From positions 2,272,544 through 2,336,543 of the forward strand of contig NC_054570.1 in assembly GCF_017654505.1 (NCBI RefSeq): a stretch of DNA of 64,000 bases, read 5' to 3'. Position 1 is the first letter of the stretch. Every line of letters begins with the position of its first letter. This DNA comes from Polyodon spathula (taxonomy: Eukaryota; Chordata; Actinopteri; Acipenseriformes; Polyodontidae). Made by a program: the position numbers and the translations under genes. Below the pieces are notes generated by a model. It saw nothing but the letters and a program-made list of their open reading frames with translations. It was not told the DNA's origin and searched no databases. This document shows, one piece after another, positions 25,680 to 39,900 of this stretch.

Positions 25680-25685
25680 ATGGTG
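25680..25685 (+). CDS. arhgap33: arhgap33 coding exon 1 (Met-Val)
   Basis: ATG GTG followed directly by a strong donor (gtgagtaa). It ends in phase 0 and the next exon begins in phase 0 with GCAAGG, giving MVARSTDNLD. Human ARHGAP33 begins MVARSTDSLD. A six-base coding part cannot be proved by homology alone; the match of phase, donor and residues is the support. Confidence 0.75.
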
Positions 25686-28600
25686 GTGAGTAATTTAGTA
25701 GCGTTAGCTGCAGAAGCATTGATGCTAAGTTCTTAACTCATTGTCTGTCTATTGCAGACGCTGAGAGATGGGTGTGCAAGGGTACAGTAAAGCGCCAGAC
25801 AACAGTACGTTGATTAATTACGTAGTGCGTTTAAACTAGATTAAGGAACATCGAGCTAGTCCGGTTTATTTTGGGTGTGTTATTTTATTTATTTTTATAT
25901 ATGTATAATTCTAAAGCCGTCGACCCACCTCGATTTGAAATGACAGAAACAATACTTGGCAACTCAAGCGGTTTCAATACAGACCTGCAGTGAGGACCAG
26001 TTACTACTGGTAACATTATAATATATTGTAGGCTATACCGTGCGGTGGTGTTTCAAAACCAGTGGGATCGGTGAAGGAGAGACAGGTGGACGTAATTGCA
26101 ACAGAATATATGGACATTTGAAAATGTAATTAGAATTGATGCAAAAAAAAAAAAATGATCTTTTTCCAATATATGGGAAATAGGACTCCACTAATGTTGC
26201 ATTTTGGCCAGGATAGGATTAGACAAATCTGGGTCGACCGTACGCGGATTTCTTGCGTAATGTTAAATAGTTCATATGTACGGTGAGTAACGGTAGATCT
26301 GCCGGGAGAAATGATAGTAACCGCTTTCAGTCATAGAAACTTGCGTTTATTTGTATTGATAGTTGAGAAAACGTGACGAGTTTCTGATGCGTTATCGTGT
26401 CTTAAAGAAAGAAAGAAACGGATAATCCACTTTTGTAAAAACCAGTAATACTACAAATCAGATCTTGGTGGAACGGTAACAAAATGGTGGTAGTATAAAA
26501 TATCTTGCCTTTAAAAAAAAATATTCTCCAAATGCTTCCAAAGATACATCATTGACGTTGCCCGTAGTTCTGACTGAACGCATCCTGAATTTGTTGTGTT
26601 TTTAATTCTAACCCTATGGCGATGTAATGAATGTTTGAAAAAGTGTCCAATTCACGATCATCCTGTGGCCTGTGGGACATCTTTCACTTCTTCCTGGTGT
26701 GTTTGGAATTCAAGCTATTTAAAAACGCCCTCCTCATTATGTAGACCCTGTTTACATAAATCCGCTCCTTCATCTTCTTTCTCTGACCTTATTTTGGCAC
26801 ACATGAGAACCTGTTGGGATAATCCGAGCGTAAGTCAAGGGTTTGGTACTAAAACAACGTGAAAGGCCATAAGAAAATCTTCATATTCCTTAGTCAAATA
26901 AGAACAAATGGGGGGGGGGGGGGGGGGGGGCAGATCTACTATTTCACTGTATTTACTGAAGTGTGGGATACATCTTACTGACCAACTTCATTCTGCATCC
27001 TTATAGTTTTTCCTCTTACCAGAGTACAATTAAGCAGGGTTGTGTAAGACTCAAACCCGCAGGCATTCGGCGTGCATTCTGCCCTGTGCCTTTTCATACA
27101 GCCTGTGAAAGTTACAGAGACAGCATTGGGTGCTTGTTTCCAAGGGAGACTCCTGGAATGCCGATAGGACTGACCTTTGCTTTAGATAAGGAGACCCAAA
27201 ACATTTCAGATGTACAAAAAAAGGTCTGTGCTAGAAAAGCAAGAAAAAGAGGATCTGCTTTATAAAGATGTGATGTAATTCAAAAAGAGCCCAGAGGGGG
27301 GGGGAGGGAACCATTTGGGGCTAATTTGCACCTTCCCCCAACTTTGAATAGATGGCCAAGTACACATGCTCAGGGCTCCTCATTCAGATAGAGAAGGCCA
27401 AGTTTAGGTTTGTGAATGGGCAGGTAACCAGGGTGATTCAGTCCCAATTGTGCCTTGCTTAACTTGGTTGTGTAGACCACATCTGTATTGGAATCGCAGT
27501 TAGTGGATTTGTTGGAGAAACTTACAACAATTGAAAGATAATCAACCATTACCAAGAAAACAAATATTTATAAAATTGATACTTTTTTTTTTCTTTACTG
27601 ACTAAAGGTTGAGAATTTGCACAGTGACCTTGTCATAACCCTCCTCTTTCTCGAACAGTGTCTTCCAGCTGCTACAAGCTTCTTGTAAAAAGTCTTAATT
27701 TCTCAAAGCCGCATCAATGTTGTTGCTGCGGGGTTTCATATCGTGGCGTATTTCAGTTTGGATTCCATGTTGCTAAGTATTTTAAATGTGTCCAGTGTGA
27801 CTGATAAGAGGGATTTGGTCAATGTCTTTAACATGACACATCTCAGCCCTGAAACCTGCTGCCTAATACAGCAAAACAGACGGGCGCATCTGTCTGTTAC
27901 TCAATTCTGTTACCCGAGAGACTTGCTTAAACTGCTCTATCCCATGCGTTTGTCTTGAAAGTGGAGGAGTAGATCAGCTTTACTAAACCACATCACCAAG
28001 TCTGTTTCTCAGCAAACAGGATGAGGAACACTTGCTTATAAAGAAATATACAATAAACTCCCTGCTTCTAAGTAAGACCAGTGCCAAACGAGACTCAGTT
28101 AAAACCATTCTCTGTCAGTCCCTTTCAAATTGAATACAATTCTCCCTTTATCAGAACAGATATGAGGAGTCTGTTTTACTCTGTGCTTCTGGGATTCCAT
28201 TGTACTGAATTTGGCTACACGTGGGAGATAAGATATTGAAAGGTTTGCTTTTGTGCATTTGAGATCAACGGCACCATATCAAAACTCGACCCTGCAGAAC
28301 TGATCACAACTTGTTCTTTTCTGAACTATACAGTGTCTGTCTCCCTGCTGAACTATAGGGGCAGACAGCGCTGAACTGCAGACCCTGCTCAAAGGATCTC
28401 CCCAGAACAGAGTGTGCTGCTTGCCTGTGATGCACTGCCATGGTGCTCTGGAGATGCCTCCTATTCTCACATACTGCAGATAAAAGAACAATGGCCCTTC
28501 ATTCAAGTGTCGATTCTGGGGGTCAGAGCCTAAGCACCTGCTGTGTACATGTCCTGAGTTCAGGGTGGGGGAGGAAGGGAGTGTAGGATTGGGAGCCTCT

Positions 28601-31600
28601 GGGATTTATGCAGTGTCTTGGACCGTTGCCGTAGCAACAGGCCTAGCTACAAGAAAACGTCGTCTGTGAACTTGCTAGGGAATTAAAAGGAGGTCTTGGG
28701 AGAATATGACAGCCTTGTTTGTGACCCAGTTCCCTCTCAGATGAGTGTGTTTCTCATTGGAATTGAGAGTTTGTTTATTGTGATAGCACATCGTAAGAGT
28801 TGATCGTTCGGGTGAAAGTGGAGATTAAGGAGGTAGATGATATATACTGTGTATGCTTATAGAATGACTTGGAAATATTATGCGTTCTGATTGGCATTCC
28901 AAAGCCGTGTGGTGCAAACAGTTCAACCTATGGTTCAGACCTAATTCAATAACATGCATTACAGTCAAAGTGCATTTGAGTCAACAGCTTTTTAAAAATT
29001 CACCACCATTGGAACTGCTAGATAGCAGGCCGCTTGGAGCGTTTACAGGCCACTTTGATATTTAGTTTTTTCTCCCCCCATAAGTATTCATTGGTCTAAA
29101 CATGTCAAAGTAAAGGGAATTGTACACATTTACATTGTCAAGGTACAGAGCCTGATTACTGTAGGGGAATAGTAATTTCAAGCATCAAGTTTACATTCAA
29201 ACATGAATAAAATGATGCAAGTAGGCAGTTTTATATAGAAAATGAATATATTCAAACTGCAATGAATTAAACATTGCACCTTCTTGTGTGTTACTGCTTG
29301 CAGGTCAGAAGTAGTTCTTGCATATATTTTGTGAGTTCAGATTATTGACTGAATAAAGCGAAATTGAAGTCGGCAACAAACGTATGAAGGCATGAAATGC
29401 ATCAGAGCGATAGGGGCCCAAAGAACACGTTATTACTCCACGTTCAAAAATAACTGATTAAAAAAACAAAGCTATGAAGTGGAGCAGGACAAAAGTAGCT
29501 CGCAAAAGCAAATGTGTTGCGAAGCAGCTGTGATGATAAGAAACCTTGGCGCTACGTTTTGTAATTCAGGGGTACGATTAAGGAAAAGTAGACCTTTTGG
29601 CAAAGCCTTCCTGTAGAACACTGTTCGACATAAACGAGATTAGTTTAAAAAGAGCAGCAGTTTAAGTGATAGCAAGTTTCAAACTGAAGACATCTCAGGT
29701 TTGAAAACATCATACGAATTGTTATTAATGTGATTGCCAGTTTAGGAGGCTATGTGGTCCAGTGGTTAAATAAACATGTTTGTAACCAGGTCCCCAGTTC
29801 AAATTCCAGTTTGGCCACTGACTCGCTGTGTGACCCAGAGCAAGTCACTGAACCTCCTTGTGCTCTGTCTTTGGGGTGAGACATTGTTGTAAGTGACTCT
29901 GCAGTTGATGCATAATTCACACACCCTGGTCTCTTATCTTATAAAGCGCTTTGTGATGGTGGTCCACTACGAAAGGCGCTATATAAAAAATAGACTATGA
30001 GCCAGCTATCTATACAGGTGAACACAGTGTGTCTGTGTGGTGCGAGGAAGCATTCTCTTTTGCCAGAGCTGACCGGGCAACCTTATAAATGTGACCGTGC
30101 AGCTCAATGGGTCTTGCCCAATTCATTACGATTGCTCCAAAGTACATACTTTGCTGTACCTCCCTCACGTTGCTGTTTTACAAAGGGGGGGGGGCAGTGG
30201 GTAAACTCACGTTGCTGTTTTACAAAGGGGGGGGGGCAGTGGGTAAACATACCGAGGTTAGTCTCCAGGGTGTCTCTTGAATCGTGCTGCCCGCATGCTT
30301 TAATCCATATTGAGTGATAATACTGTAGGCCCAAACGGCTATTTCAGTTCTGTTTCGCTTGGTAAATAGGGAGCTGGTTTTGAGGGGTAGCCCTGAAATT
30401 GACTAGAAAAGTGATGGTCTCCCTCAGAAATGACTATTTGACTAATCAAAGCCTTCCGTTCCAAAGCACTAGCAGAGCAACTCTTTTTGTTACCAGCAAA
30501 ATAGTCAAGTTTTTGTTAGATTGAAGCATCGACTAAAGCTGAAGGAACACAGTCACACTTTCAGGAAGAGTATCTTGTGAAGTCTGGTTCCAGGAGACCT
30601 AGTTTGAGGTTGCTGTCTCAAACCCCAAGTCTTCCCTGGTGTGCCGTGCTGTGGCTTGAAACCTAGTCTCCTGAAGCCAAGTTCCAAGCCACAAAGTGGC
30701 TCCGTGTTCCTTCAGCTTTAACATTGTCAATTTGTGAAGCAAGGGTTTGTGGTTTTTCTAAATCGAGAACGGAACCAAAACCGATGTTGTAGTAAAAATT
30801 CCAAATCGAACGACACTGGCAACAAAAACTAACATTTTTGTACAATGAAAGTGTGGGCATTCTCGGGCACTTCTGATTTTAAGTAAGTTTTTTAATCATA
30901 GGGTCCTATGTATTATATACTAGCATTATATTGCTGTTTTTGTTGCTGTTTTAAACTAGTGTTTTTTTCCAATGTGAATTTAAGGACCCCTTTTATCGCG
31001 ACTTACTACAATAAAAATATACAATTTAAAAGATTTTAGGTACAAATTATTATTTTTTTTTTTTAGAGCCACTGCTGTTTAGTTAACTGAAATAGATTTT
31101 GTTTATGCAGACTGCCAAGAAGTTAGTAGTTGGTACTAATGTGAAATGAATGTTTAGTCTGTTGAAACAGGGCTGTTCTAAGTTTATTCAGAGCAATTTT
31201 CTCTTCTGGTTTCAAGTCTCAATGCCCCAATGGGTTCAGCACTGCACGAAGATTGTACGTGCAATGAGTCTGTCCGAAGTGGGAGGTAAGTTACATTTTT
31301 ACGTTTACTTAAAAGAATATAATGAAACAATGTGCACAAACCAGTACTGTTTTCAAAAAGCGGATTTCTCAATGAGCCATTGTTTTCATTTCCTTGCCAG
31401 TGTTCAAGCACAGTGTTTGTTGCACAAGATTTGTAGGCCCGTATCAGTATTTTCTGTGAAGGGCCTAAAGCCAGCTATCGCTTTTGAGATCTGTATTTCC
31501 ACCTTACCTGAGCTTTCAATTTTCACACCCAGAATGGGCTGGAAACAAGTATTGTGAGCGTGGTTTGTTTTGTTATTTTATAGGGCTCTACTGTGGGCGG

Positions 31601-33953
31601 CAGAGGTGAAATGGAGCTATGGCCGAATGTTTTGCATCAACTAGAATTTTAGCGTTTTGAGACATTATTTAAAACAAAGTATAACATCAGAATTTAGATA
31701 TTTTATTGTCATGATATCGCAAGTGTCATGAATATAGCTGCGGCAATAGAAGTACGATATTTCATGTTAGATTTTGAAATGTCACTTTTTTTTTTTTTTA
31801 ATTTGTCAGTGTTTTGTGAAGTATGTTGGAAAAACCTGCAATGCGCAATTCAATAAATTAAACATTCCAAAGTAAGCTGAAAATACTTCGTCTTTATGAA
31901 TTCAATCATAATAATTCTGTAGGGTGATGCAAAACTTTTGGCCATAGCTGTAGTTCTAAAAACCACCCTGCGCCTAAGTTACAGTTTCTAAGGATGACTG
32001 ACTTAATGTTTTGGTTTGCTTTTTTGTTACCATTTGTCTAATCGACTGAGCGGCTTGCATTGCAGTTCTCATTTTGCTATTTCCTCTTTCTGTAGCGGGC
32101 GCATGCAGTACGATTCTAGTGTGCAGGTTAATAAGGGAGCATCGAGGAGAGAATATGCAGCCAAGACCAATTTTGGTGGATTTAACTGGAAATGCAATTA
32201 AAAAAAGCAGTTTAGAGATCTGGTGCCCTGTACTCTGTCTTTACATAGCATTTAAATAGTGGCATCCAGCTTTGTTCCTGGCTGTTCCTTCACCAAGATG
32301 GCCACCCGCCATTAACCCCCTCCCACACACACGCACACACCCATGTGCAGAGCCTGTGCTGCCATATGTCCGTAGATATCTTTTTGTAAATCCTTACTTT
32401 CATCCCTGATAAACAAATAGAAACCTCTGTCAGGACCCTGTCAGTAGAAAGCCGTTCGATGTGCATCGAGATTTTGTCTCCACGTCCTTCTGTTTTGCTT
32501 TTGCTGCTGTTTTCCCAAGGGACGCGCTGTAGGCTGACCCACTTGCATTGCCCTTTTTCATGGAGTTCGGTCAACGATCCTCTACTAAAATATTCATAGC
32601 TGATTTAGCAGTGTGTGGAGTTGTCAGATAGAACAGAAGACTGCGTTGAAGGAAGGCAGTTGTTAGCAGGTTATTGTGCCAGGAGTCTGGTTGAGTGCAG
32701 GATGACAGCATGTGATAGTCTGTCAAGCCTGGCTCTGGTGAAGAGCCTGTAGTCTCCATGGATCTGATTACATGAACCTTTTATCGGAGAGCAGGGAGTG
32801 ATTTGAATAGGAGATAGGTCAGGTGTTTGGTTAGTCTTGGTTTCGTTTGTAGATAAACGTGAACGCTTGCTTCCCTGCTTTTGCATCTTTCCTGCTAGTG
32901 AATTATAAGGTACATTATAATTCTAAAATAATTATAAAGTACTGGCATGTTTTTAAACATGGCTTTATACATTGCCCCTTCCAGGAACTATTAAGTTTTA
33001 TTACTTTGTTTTTAAAATTGACTGCAGCCTCTTTTTTTTTTTTTTTTTTTTTTTTTAAACTATTGCAATATTTATTTAAAGGAGTAATTAAGTCTTATAA
33101 ACATCAGACCTGGGATCAATACTGATTTTATATTCATACTTCAAATGTACTGTAAAAACAGGTGTATAAGTCACACCAGTGTATAAGTTGCCCCCTGCCC
33201 CCCAGAGACAATAATTTCAGAAAAAAGCCCGTAGGTCACACCGGTGTATAAGTCGCTCCCCCCTTTTTAGCACCCCCTACAAAAACCTAGAAAATAGACT
33301 TGTACAAAGGTTTTTACAGTATTTGATATGATTTCTAAGTAATTAAATATTTCAAGTGTTTGTTTGATAAAATATTTTGGTTTCTGTTTCAAATATATTT
33401 AGAAATGTGTTAGATTGAAATTGTGTGCCAGGCTAAAATTTCATAACCATAAATGAAAACTGATGAACCCGGTTATTGAAAAAAATATGTACTTGGGATT
33501 ATTGGATCCTATTCACTTCACTTTAACTTTGAGTTATTAAAATAAGTTTCTTTCAAACTTATATTTAATTCTTAAACAGTTAATCAATCTGTGACTTGAC
33601 CCCAAATGAATCATGTACGTTGAACTTTCTTGTAAAAAAAACATCCCTTTTATGTTCCAACACTACTCCTTTTGAAAATTTTTAAAGGTAATTTGCCATA
33701 TTCAGTAAAACAGAAGTTATGGGTAAGTATTTTCTTTCTTTATTGCACATCGCTAATAATCACAGTCAAATAAACCTCAACCGAAATTAGAAAATTTTGC
33801 TTCCTGGATTCCAAATCATTGTGAGCTTAAAAAAAAAAAGAATATATGTAATGTATATATTTTTTTCCCACCTGATTTAAGTGTCCTGCTCTCTGTGTGT
33901 AAGAGATTATCATCGCCCATCTTCGCTGAACACTAACTCCGCTGTTCTCCCTG

Positions 33954-33996
<43 letters not shown>

Positions 33997-36900
33997 GTAT
34001 TTTAAAGAAAGTGTTGTTTTTTTTCTTTGTGTTTCAGGCAAGGAGTACAGATAATCTTGACAGCACGGGGGACCCCCTCTCTCGCTCCGTGGGGACAGTT
34101 GCCACCGTTAAAGGGAAAATGAGCAAAAGGTGAGGCTCTTCCAGGTCCATTTGCTGTTGATGCACTGTGTGCAGTTAGTGTCCTGCTATCGCAACTTCAT
34201 CTGCCTGTGCAAAATACGGCAGGCAGTTTATACCTCTTGCTAGGTACCACTGTCCCCCTTTTTATTGTGTTTATAAAATGTTGTCTCTGTCATTAATATG
34301 AGAAGCAATGGTATATATCAATACATGATAATGCTACTTCGCTGTCCTTTCTGCAGTACACCCTCTCTATAATGCCCTTCGTTATAACGAGCCATCGGCT
34401 ATAACAAACCTGGTCCCGAGACCGCAAATAAGAAAAAGATACTGTTGTAGCGTGTGTGAGATCTGTGAATTGCAAGAACGCGTGGAGCAGGAGGGGCTGT
34501 GTTTCAGCCTATGGGTGACCGGCACGGAACACGGGAGCTGCTGGTGATTGGCTGTGGAGTGGGACGAGGCGGGACTAGCTGGGGCTAAAGACCAATGGTG
34601 GGGGGGGGGGGGTGTCGGGGGGGTTGTTGTTATTATGAAGCAGAGACAGACTAGCTGCACCCTGAGATTACTTTAAAAAGTTAGTTAGCGACCTCTTAAT
34701 TGTTAGTTAACAACTTGCAGGTTGTCTTTGATCATTTATTCGTGTAGTAAGAATAACCCTGAATCAACTGAAGGCTCATTCTTGTAGCGTGAAGGATTTT
34801 TGTTAGACTGTCCACACACTGTCAACATCCTGGTCTGTACGCACGGGATGCCACCGCGCAACAAAGTTGCAACAAAGCTGGAAAAAATACTATATTGATC
34901 GTTTGAAAAGAAGCAGTAACGCAGGCACGTCTCTGTCGTGAGTACAGGTTGTCAGAAAGCAAAAGAAGGTTGTCAGAAAGCAACGAAAAGAAAGGATCTG
35001 AACTTTTCATGTCGGGATGATTTGGAGTAAAAGCTCGATTTGGTATTCTTGCATGTTGGATTAAGATTTGGTGCGCTTTGAAACGATTCGTGTCAGATTG
35101 ATTTTGAATAAAAGTTCAGCTTTAAATTGGGATCTGTGTTTAATTTTTTTCTTTTAACTCTAACGAATTGAAGAAAGTGAAGGCAGAATACTGAATCTGT
35201 TCACTTACTCCAGCAGTTTATCCTTCATTTTGATTGTCCTTTTCGCGATAACGAACCCCTCAATATAACGAACAAAAGGCTTGGATCCCAACAGGTTCAT
35301 TATAGCGAGGGTGTATTTATTATTATTATTATTATTATTCTATTATTACCCCATAGTTCTGTATGTTTTAGGTTGTTTTTTTTTAAATATTTGTCATGTT
35401 GGGGAGCTTCAGCAGGCTCTGTTTGGTGGTCAGCTATATTACCTACTTTTCACATTTGTAAATACTGTACTGTACACCCCAAAATGCAGTGTCTTTCAGT
35501 GCAGTGTTGACCACGAAAGTGTATTGTTTTACTGCATTGGGCTCTGCCAGCTGTTACTGGTTGACTGAGATGTGAATATAATAACCGTTTCTTGGCTTGG
35601 TGAAAGCGACTACAGCATTTGGAAACGGCTGTTGTCAAGTACTATAATGTACAGCTGTGGTCAAAAGTTTTGCATCTCCTAGAATTTTAGGATTGAGACA
35701 TAAAAAAAAAAAAAACACATCGACATAATTTTATTTAGCATCAAGATGATACTGTCAAAAGTCTGCTGGAAGCTATAATAGTAGTACGGTATTTCATGTT
35801 GGATTTCGAAATGTCGCACTTTCTATTTTCATTTGAAACGCCATTAAGAAATAAGACAAACGTGTCAGTAATAAGACACCTGCCCCATTGCCTTGGCTGC
35901 AAACATCAGAGCTATCGCTGTGATGAAAAAGTGGATGACATGACGTTAACATAATTGCCAAGCTTCAAGACAATTTAATAAGCGATTCTCCTGATCTGTG
36001 CAAAAATGTGTGCCAGTGGAAAAGGGGTTTGTTTTCACTATCAGATCTGTAGACTCCAGACTGTATAATCAAACAGCAAAACCACACATGCCTGCAAGCA
36101 AGATTACAGCCACGGTTATGCAAATAACAATATCGGAGCATCAGAATTTGGGATCATTCAGAATAAAAATATGAAGGAGGGGTATTTTAAAGCTCTTATG
36201 CGCAAGGGTGCAATTGCAGACCGACATTTCTTCTGTCTCGTGTCCTGATTTCAATGATACTGAATCGCTTCACTTGTATAACAATCATTTGTTTTAGTTG
36301 TGTGTGTGCCACGATGAATTATTACTGCCCTAAGCGATAGGGATTGTGTAAGAGTATATCCCAGACTTACATTTTTAGGCGCATGTATTTTGAGAATCGC
36401 TTGAGAGTTGTGATGATAATTGATACAGACGTTATTTCTCACAGGACCATGAGGGGGTTTATAATGTAGGTCATGGTAACCTTTAAATGCGTCAGTTACT
36501 GTATGGCATTGGTGGGGGCTGTCTGGACTCGCATGGAAGAGAGCTGTTGTAATGCGGTACATTCTGAGATTTAAACAATGCATTTTCACCAGCTGGGGAT
36601 GCGTTTGCCTGGCAGGTGTACCTACCTGGGTGTGGTACATCTCACTAGAAAACTCTCCGGTCGTCATGAAACTTGCTTGGGATATTCTTTTGGGCAAGAG
36701 TAAGGGGGGAGATCTCTGCTGACTCTTCTGTTGCATTCATAGTGCTGCAAGAAGAGGGCAGTCGCCTTACAATATCCGCCTGTCGGTCCTGGCGTTGACA
36801 TGGAGTGGTGGGAGACGGGGTGTGTGGGCTCCCTCTCTCTGAGAGGCGGGCCTTGGGGAAGAGGGATTGCTAGCCGTATAAAATAACGTCCTGCAGTTCC

Positions 36901-39900
36901 CTCAGGTCTGCCCTTGAAAGACAAAATTACGAGCTAGTGGAAGCTCAGCTCCAGGACCGAGAACGGTCGGAAAAGAGAAGAAAACAAATGAAATATTACT
37001 AGCGGGGAAGCCCTGGGCAGACCCCACGTACGTGCAGGAAGCAGGCTGAGGGAGTGAGTGTAGGATGGAGACCCGGGCCATGCGGTCGGGGTAACGCTGC
37101 CGAGGTGAAGCACCTTTTTTTTTTTTTTTTTTTTTTTTTTTTGTAGGTTTTATTACTGAGTTTTATTTTCCCTTTTTCCTTTGCCTTTTGCCTTTTTTGA
37201 GCACCTGTGAGTGCTCCCGCACTTTGATTGTTTACCAGCATTGGTATTCCCCTGGTCCCGTCTATCATCGCTGGTAGTCAGGCCATGGACAACAGCGCCC
37301 TCTAACGAAAGAAAGGGCATTAATAAAACAGGGCACCTATGCGGTGTTTCAAGTACACCTTTCTGTCTCCCGTGTGTACGTGAACTATAACACCCTTCCA
37401 CAGCAAGTTATTGGGGAGTACCTCAATCTAGTAGTACTCTCTATAGCGGCAGTAAAGGGCTGTGACCTATATGATGGCGAAAAGCAAGACAGAATTAAAA
37501 ACCAGATAACGCATGGAGCAGTTCATATTTGTAAACCCTAGCAATTTTTCTTTTAAGATAGCATTGCCATGTTCAAAAACCTTTGTCCGCCCACGAGTGA
37601 CCTCCTATTTCTCCTTTTGAATATATGCAAAAAAATTTTAGCAGAAGAAAAACCTGTAAGCAGCTTCAGCTTCATAAAGCGCCTTTGGCAAAGTCAGTTT
37701 ATTTACTCCCTCTTTGGGTATTTAGATCCAAATAGCTCTGTAAAACCAGTTCTGTGAACCGCGATTGGTTTTCTGTCAGATGTATCGCACTGCGCAGTAC
37801 AAAATGCAAATAGATTTTTAAACATTAGAATGTGGCTTGGGGCAGAAACAAGTTTTATTCATCTGTTTATATTGGAAGAGCACCACGTAAGGATTCAGCA
37901 CGGACTCGAACTTCGTTACTCTCCAAGTTTTATTTGTAGTGGACTTGAACCATTTTTTTTTTTGTCGTGTGGTAAGCTAATTACAAAAAAAAAAAGCACA
38001 CAGCTGTATGTGGGAAATAATGATCTAGTTAAATATCATGCTTCCATCTGCACAAAATCACATGCAATTAAAACTCCTACCAACAGTTCCATCACAGCAC
38101 TCTGCAATCTGAAACTAGATGTTACCCCAAGGATCAAAAATGATCCATTATATAGGGCATGTTGAATTCATTCCTGTTTGTAAACTCCATCAATATTTAA
38201 TTGATGGTAAAAAAAATAATTGACAACTAATGTTTTAAAATCGAACATCCTTATAATTGTTTTGTGAAATAACTTCTTCCATCAGATCTAGTTCGGTCTC
38301 TGCCGACCCAAATCCTTACTGCTGTCAATTCAAAAGCGGTTTGTTGATCTTGGTGTTTTGTTGAGTGAAAGCAGTAGCGAGTGCCTCGTCTTTACCACAG
38401 GATGCAAATTCAGGTTTCGCCCGTAATGTTCAAAGAGGAAACGGTCATACTTTTGAAAACAAATTTATAGATGTGTGTTTTGTTTGTTTGGTTTTTTTTG
38501 GGTAACAACAACAAAACTGTACTGTTACAATAAAGATTGAAATGGCTAAGTCCTAGTGTCTGTTCCTTTTCAGATTCTCTGTTGTGAAAGGACACTTCCC
38601 CAAACTGATAGACTGTGCCCACTTCCACTACGAGAATGTGGATTTCGGGCCTATCCAGGTAGGGGGTCCTCCTTTCTTTCTGTAAAAAAAAAAAAAAAAA
38701 TTCTTCATATTTGTGTTTTTTTTTCTATTGCAAGTATTAAAAGTATTGTAACCAGCCCTTTGAACTTTTTCCCTGCGTCTTATTTGCAAAGGAACGTTCT
38801 TGCAATTCCTTAGTGTTTTGTGTTCACTGTTAATTTCTGTACATTTTTATATTTATTTTGGACAAGCTCCGTTTGCTGTGCAATGGTGTTTGACAGACAA
38901 ATGGAATGTTTTCAACTCGCTCAGGAATGTGGCCTAAGCCATTTAAATAAGTAACATTTACAGGCCTTAAGTCAAGTAAGATTTAAAAAATCTGAGTTTG
39001 AAAACTGACGTTAATGTTTGTAAAATCTGCAAAAAGAGGTTCAAAATGTCTCTAGACGTACAAGTAATTAATTTCTAGTAGGGTTCATAAATTCACCAGA
39101 AATGGTCGATATCATGTTTGTCAGTTATCAAGTGTTGATTATTTATTCAGTTGTAAAATATTAATTCTACAGCAAGAAGTGAGAGAACTTTCATTTCCCA
39201 AATCTGTCAAACATTTCCTTTTCAAATAATAGGAAGATTTATATGTATTAGGTTCTGATGCTGTCCAATACTATATACACAAGTACAGTCCTAAATCTTA
39301 CAGGTTCGTTGGTATACTGGTACTGGTATATGTATCTCCTTCATGCATCAGTAAATGTGATATTTCTATAATGTGTGGCAGAGAGTATTGATCAGACTGT
39401 GGCACTCAACTGTACTGGGGTTTTAGTACAGAGGAGGTAACAATGCAGAACTGAGAATGAAGTGTTTAGTTTTGGGCAACAGCATAAGTAGCTGGGAGGT
39501 AATTGGTTTTACTGAAGTAAATTACAGTGGTGTCAGATAAAGACAATGAAGTTTGTATTGACGCAGCAAGACCCTGTTTAAAATGTCAAAAGCTGTCCCG
39601 TTAATGATCTAACCAGTGGTTCTCAATCCTGGTCCTCAGGACCCCTGTGTCTTCTGGTTTTCGTTCCAACTGAGCTCTCAATTAATTAAGCCTTAAGACT
39701 GGAGTAAATGCTTTGAAAATATGGCCCATGATACACTCTGGTCATGATATGAAGAAAATGAGCAGTTTTTTGACCAGTAATAGCACTGGTCTGTTCATGT
39801 TACATTTGAAATAGGCCTGCTTTTGATATAAAGCTACATGTCAGGGTTAATGGAACCTCTTCCAGAACGCAAAAATTCACTGGCAACAGAGACCAAGGTC

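Larger units (their letters stand above)
25686..34037 (+). other. arhgap33 intron 1
   Basis: A long first intron. Recognised contents are a G-run (26910-26930), a tRNA-derived SINE (29744-29993), a 42-base tandem duplication (30164-30247), two inverted-repeat elements (30534-30720 and 33148-33321), a Tc1-like miniature element (31614-31952) and a CT repeat just before exon 2. A mildly GC-richer part at 28.2-28.7 kb is unexplained. Confidence 0.5.
34130..38573 (+). other. arhgap33 intron 2
   Basis: Holds a pogo-like element (34357-35315), a Tc1-like copy (35650 on), a GC-rich patch with a possible retroposed 3' end (36760-37400) and AT-rich unique DNA from 37.4 to 38.5 kb without recognisable features. 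Confidence 0.5.

Noticed and set aside
31219..31287. Possible alternative first coding exon of arhgap33 (ATG, open frame, strong donor GGAG/gtaagt)
   Set aside because: The donor leaves phase 1, and joining to exon 2 gives a stop codon within a few codons; no homology is seen.
35281..35568. 95-codon open frame after the pogo-like element
   Set aside because: Starts inside the transposon end and runs through an ATT repeat; hydrophobic residues come from T-rich DNA.
36251..36736. 161-codon open frame on the minus strand of arhgap33 intron 2
   Set aside because: No recognisable domain, ordinary intronic composition and no splice or promoter support; treated as chance.
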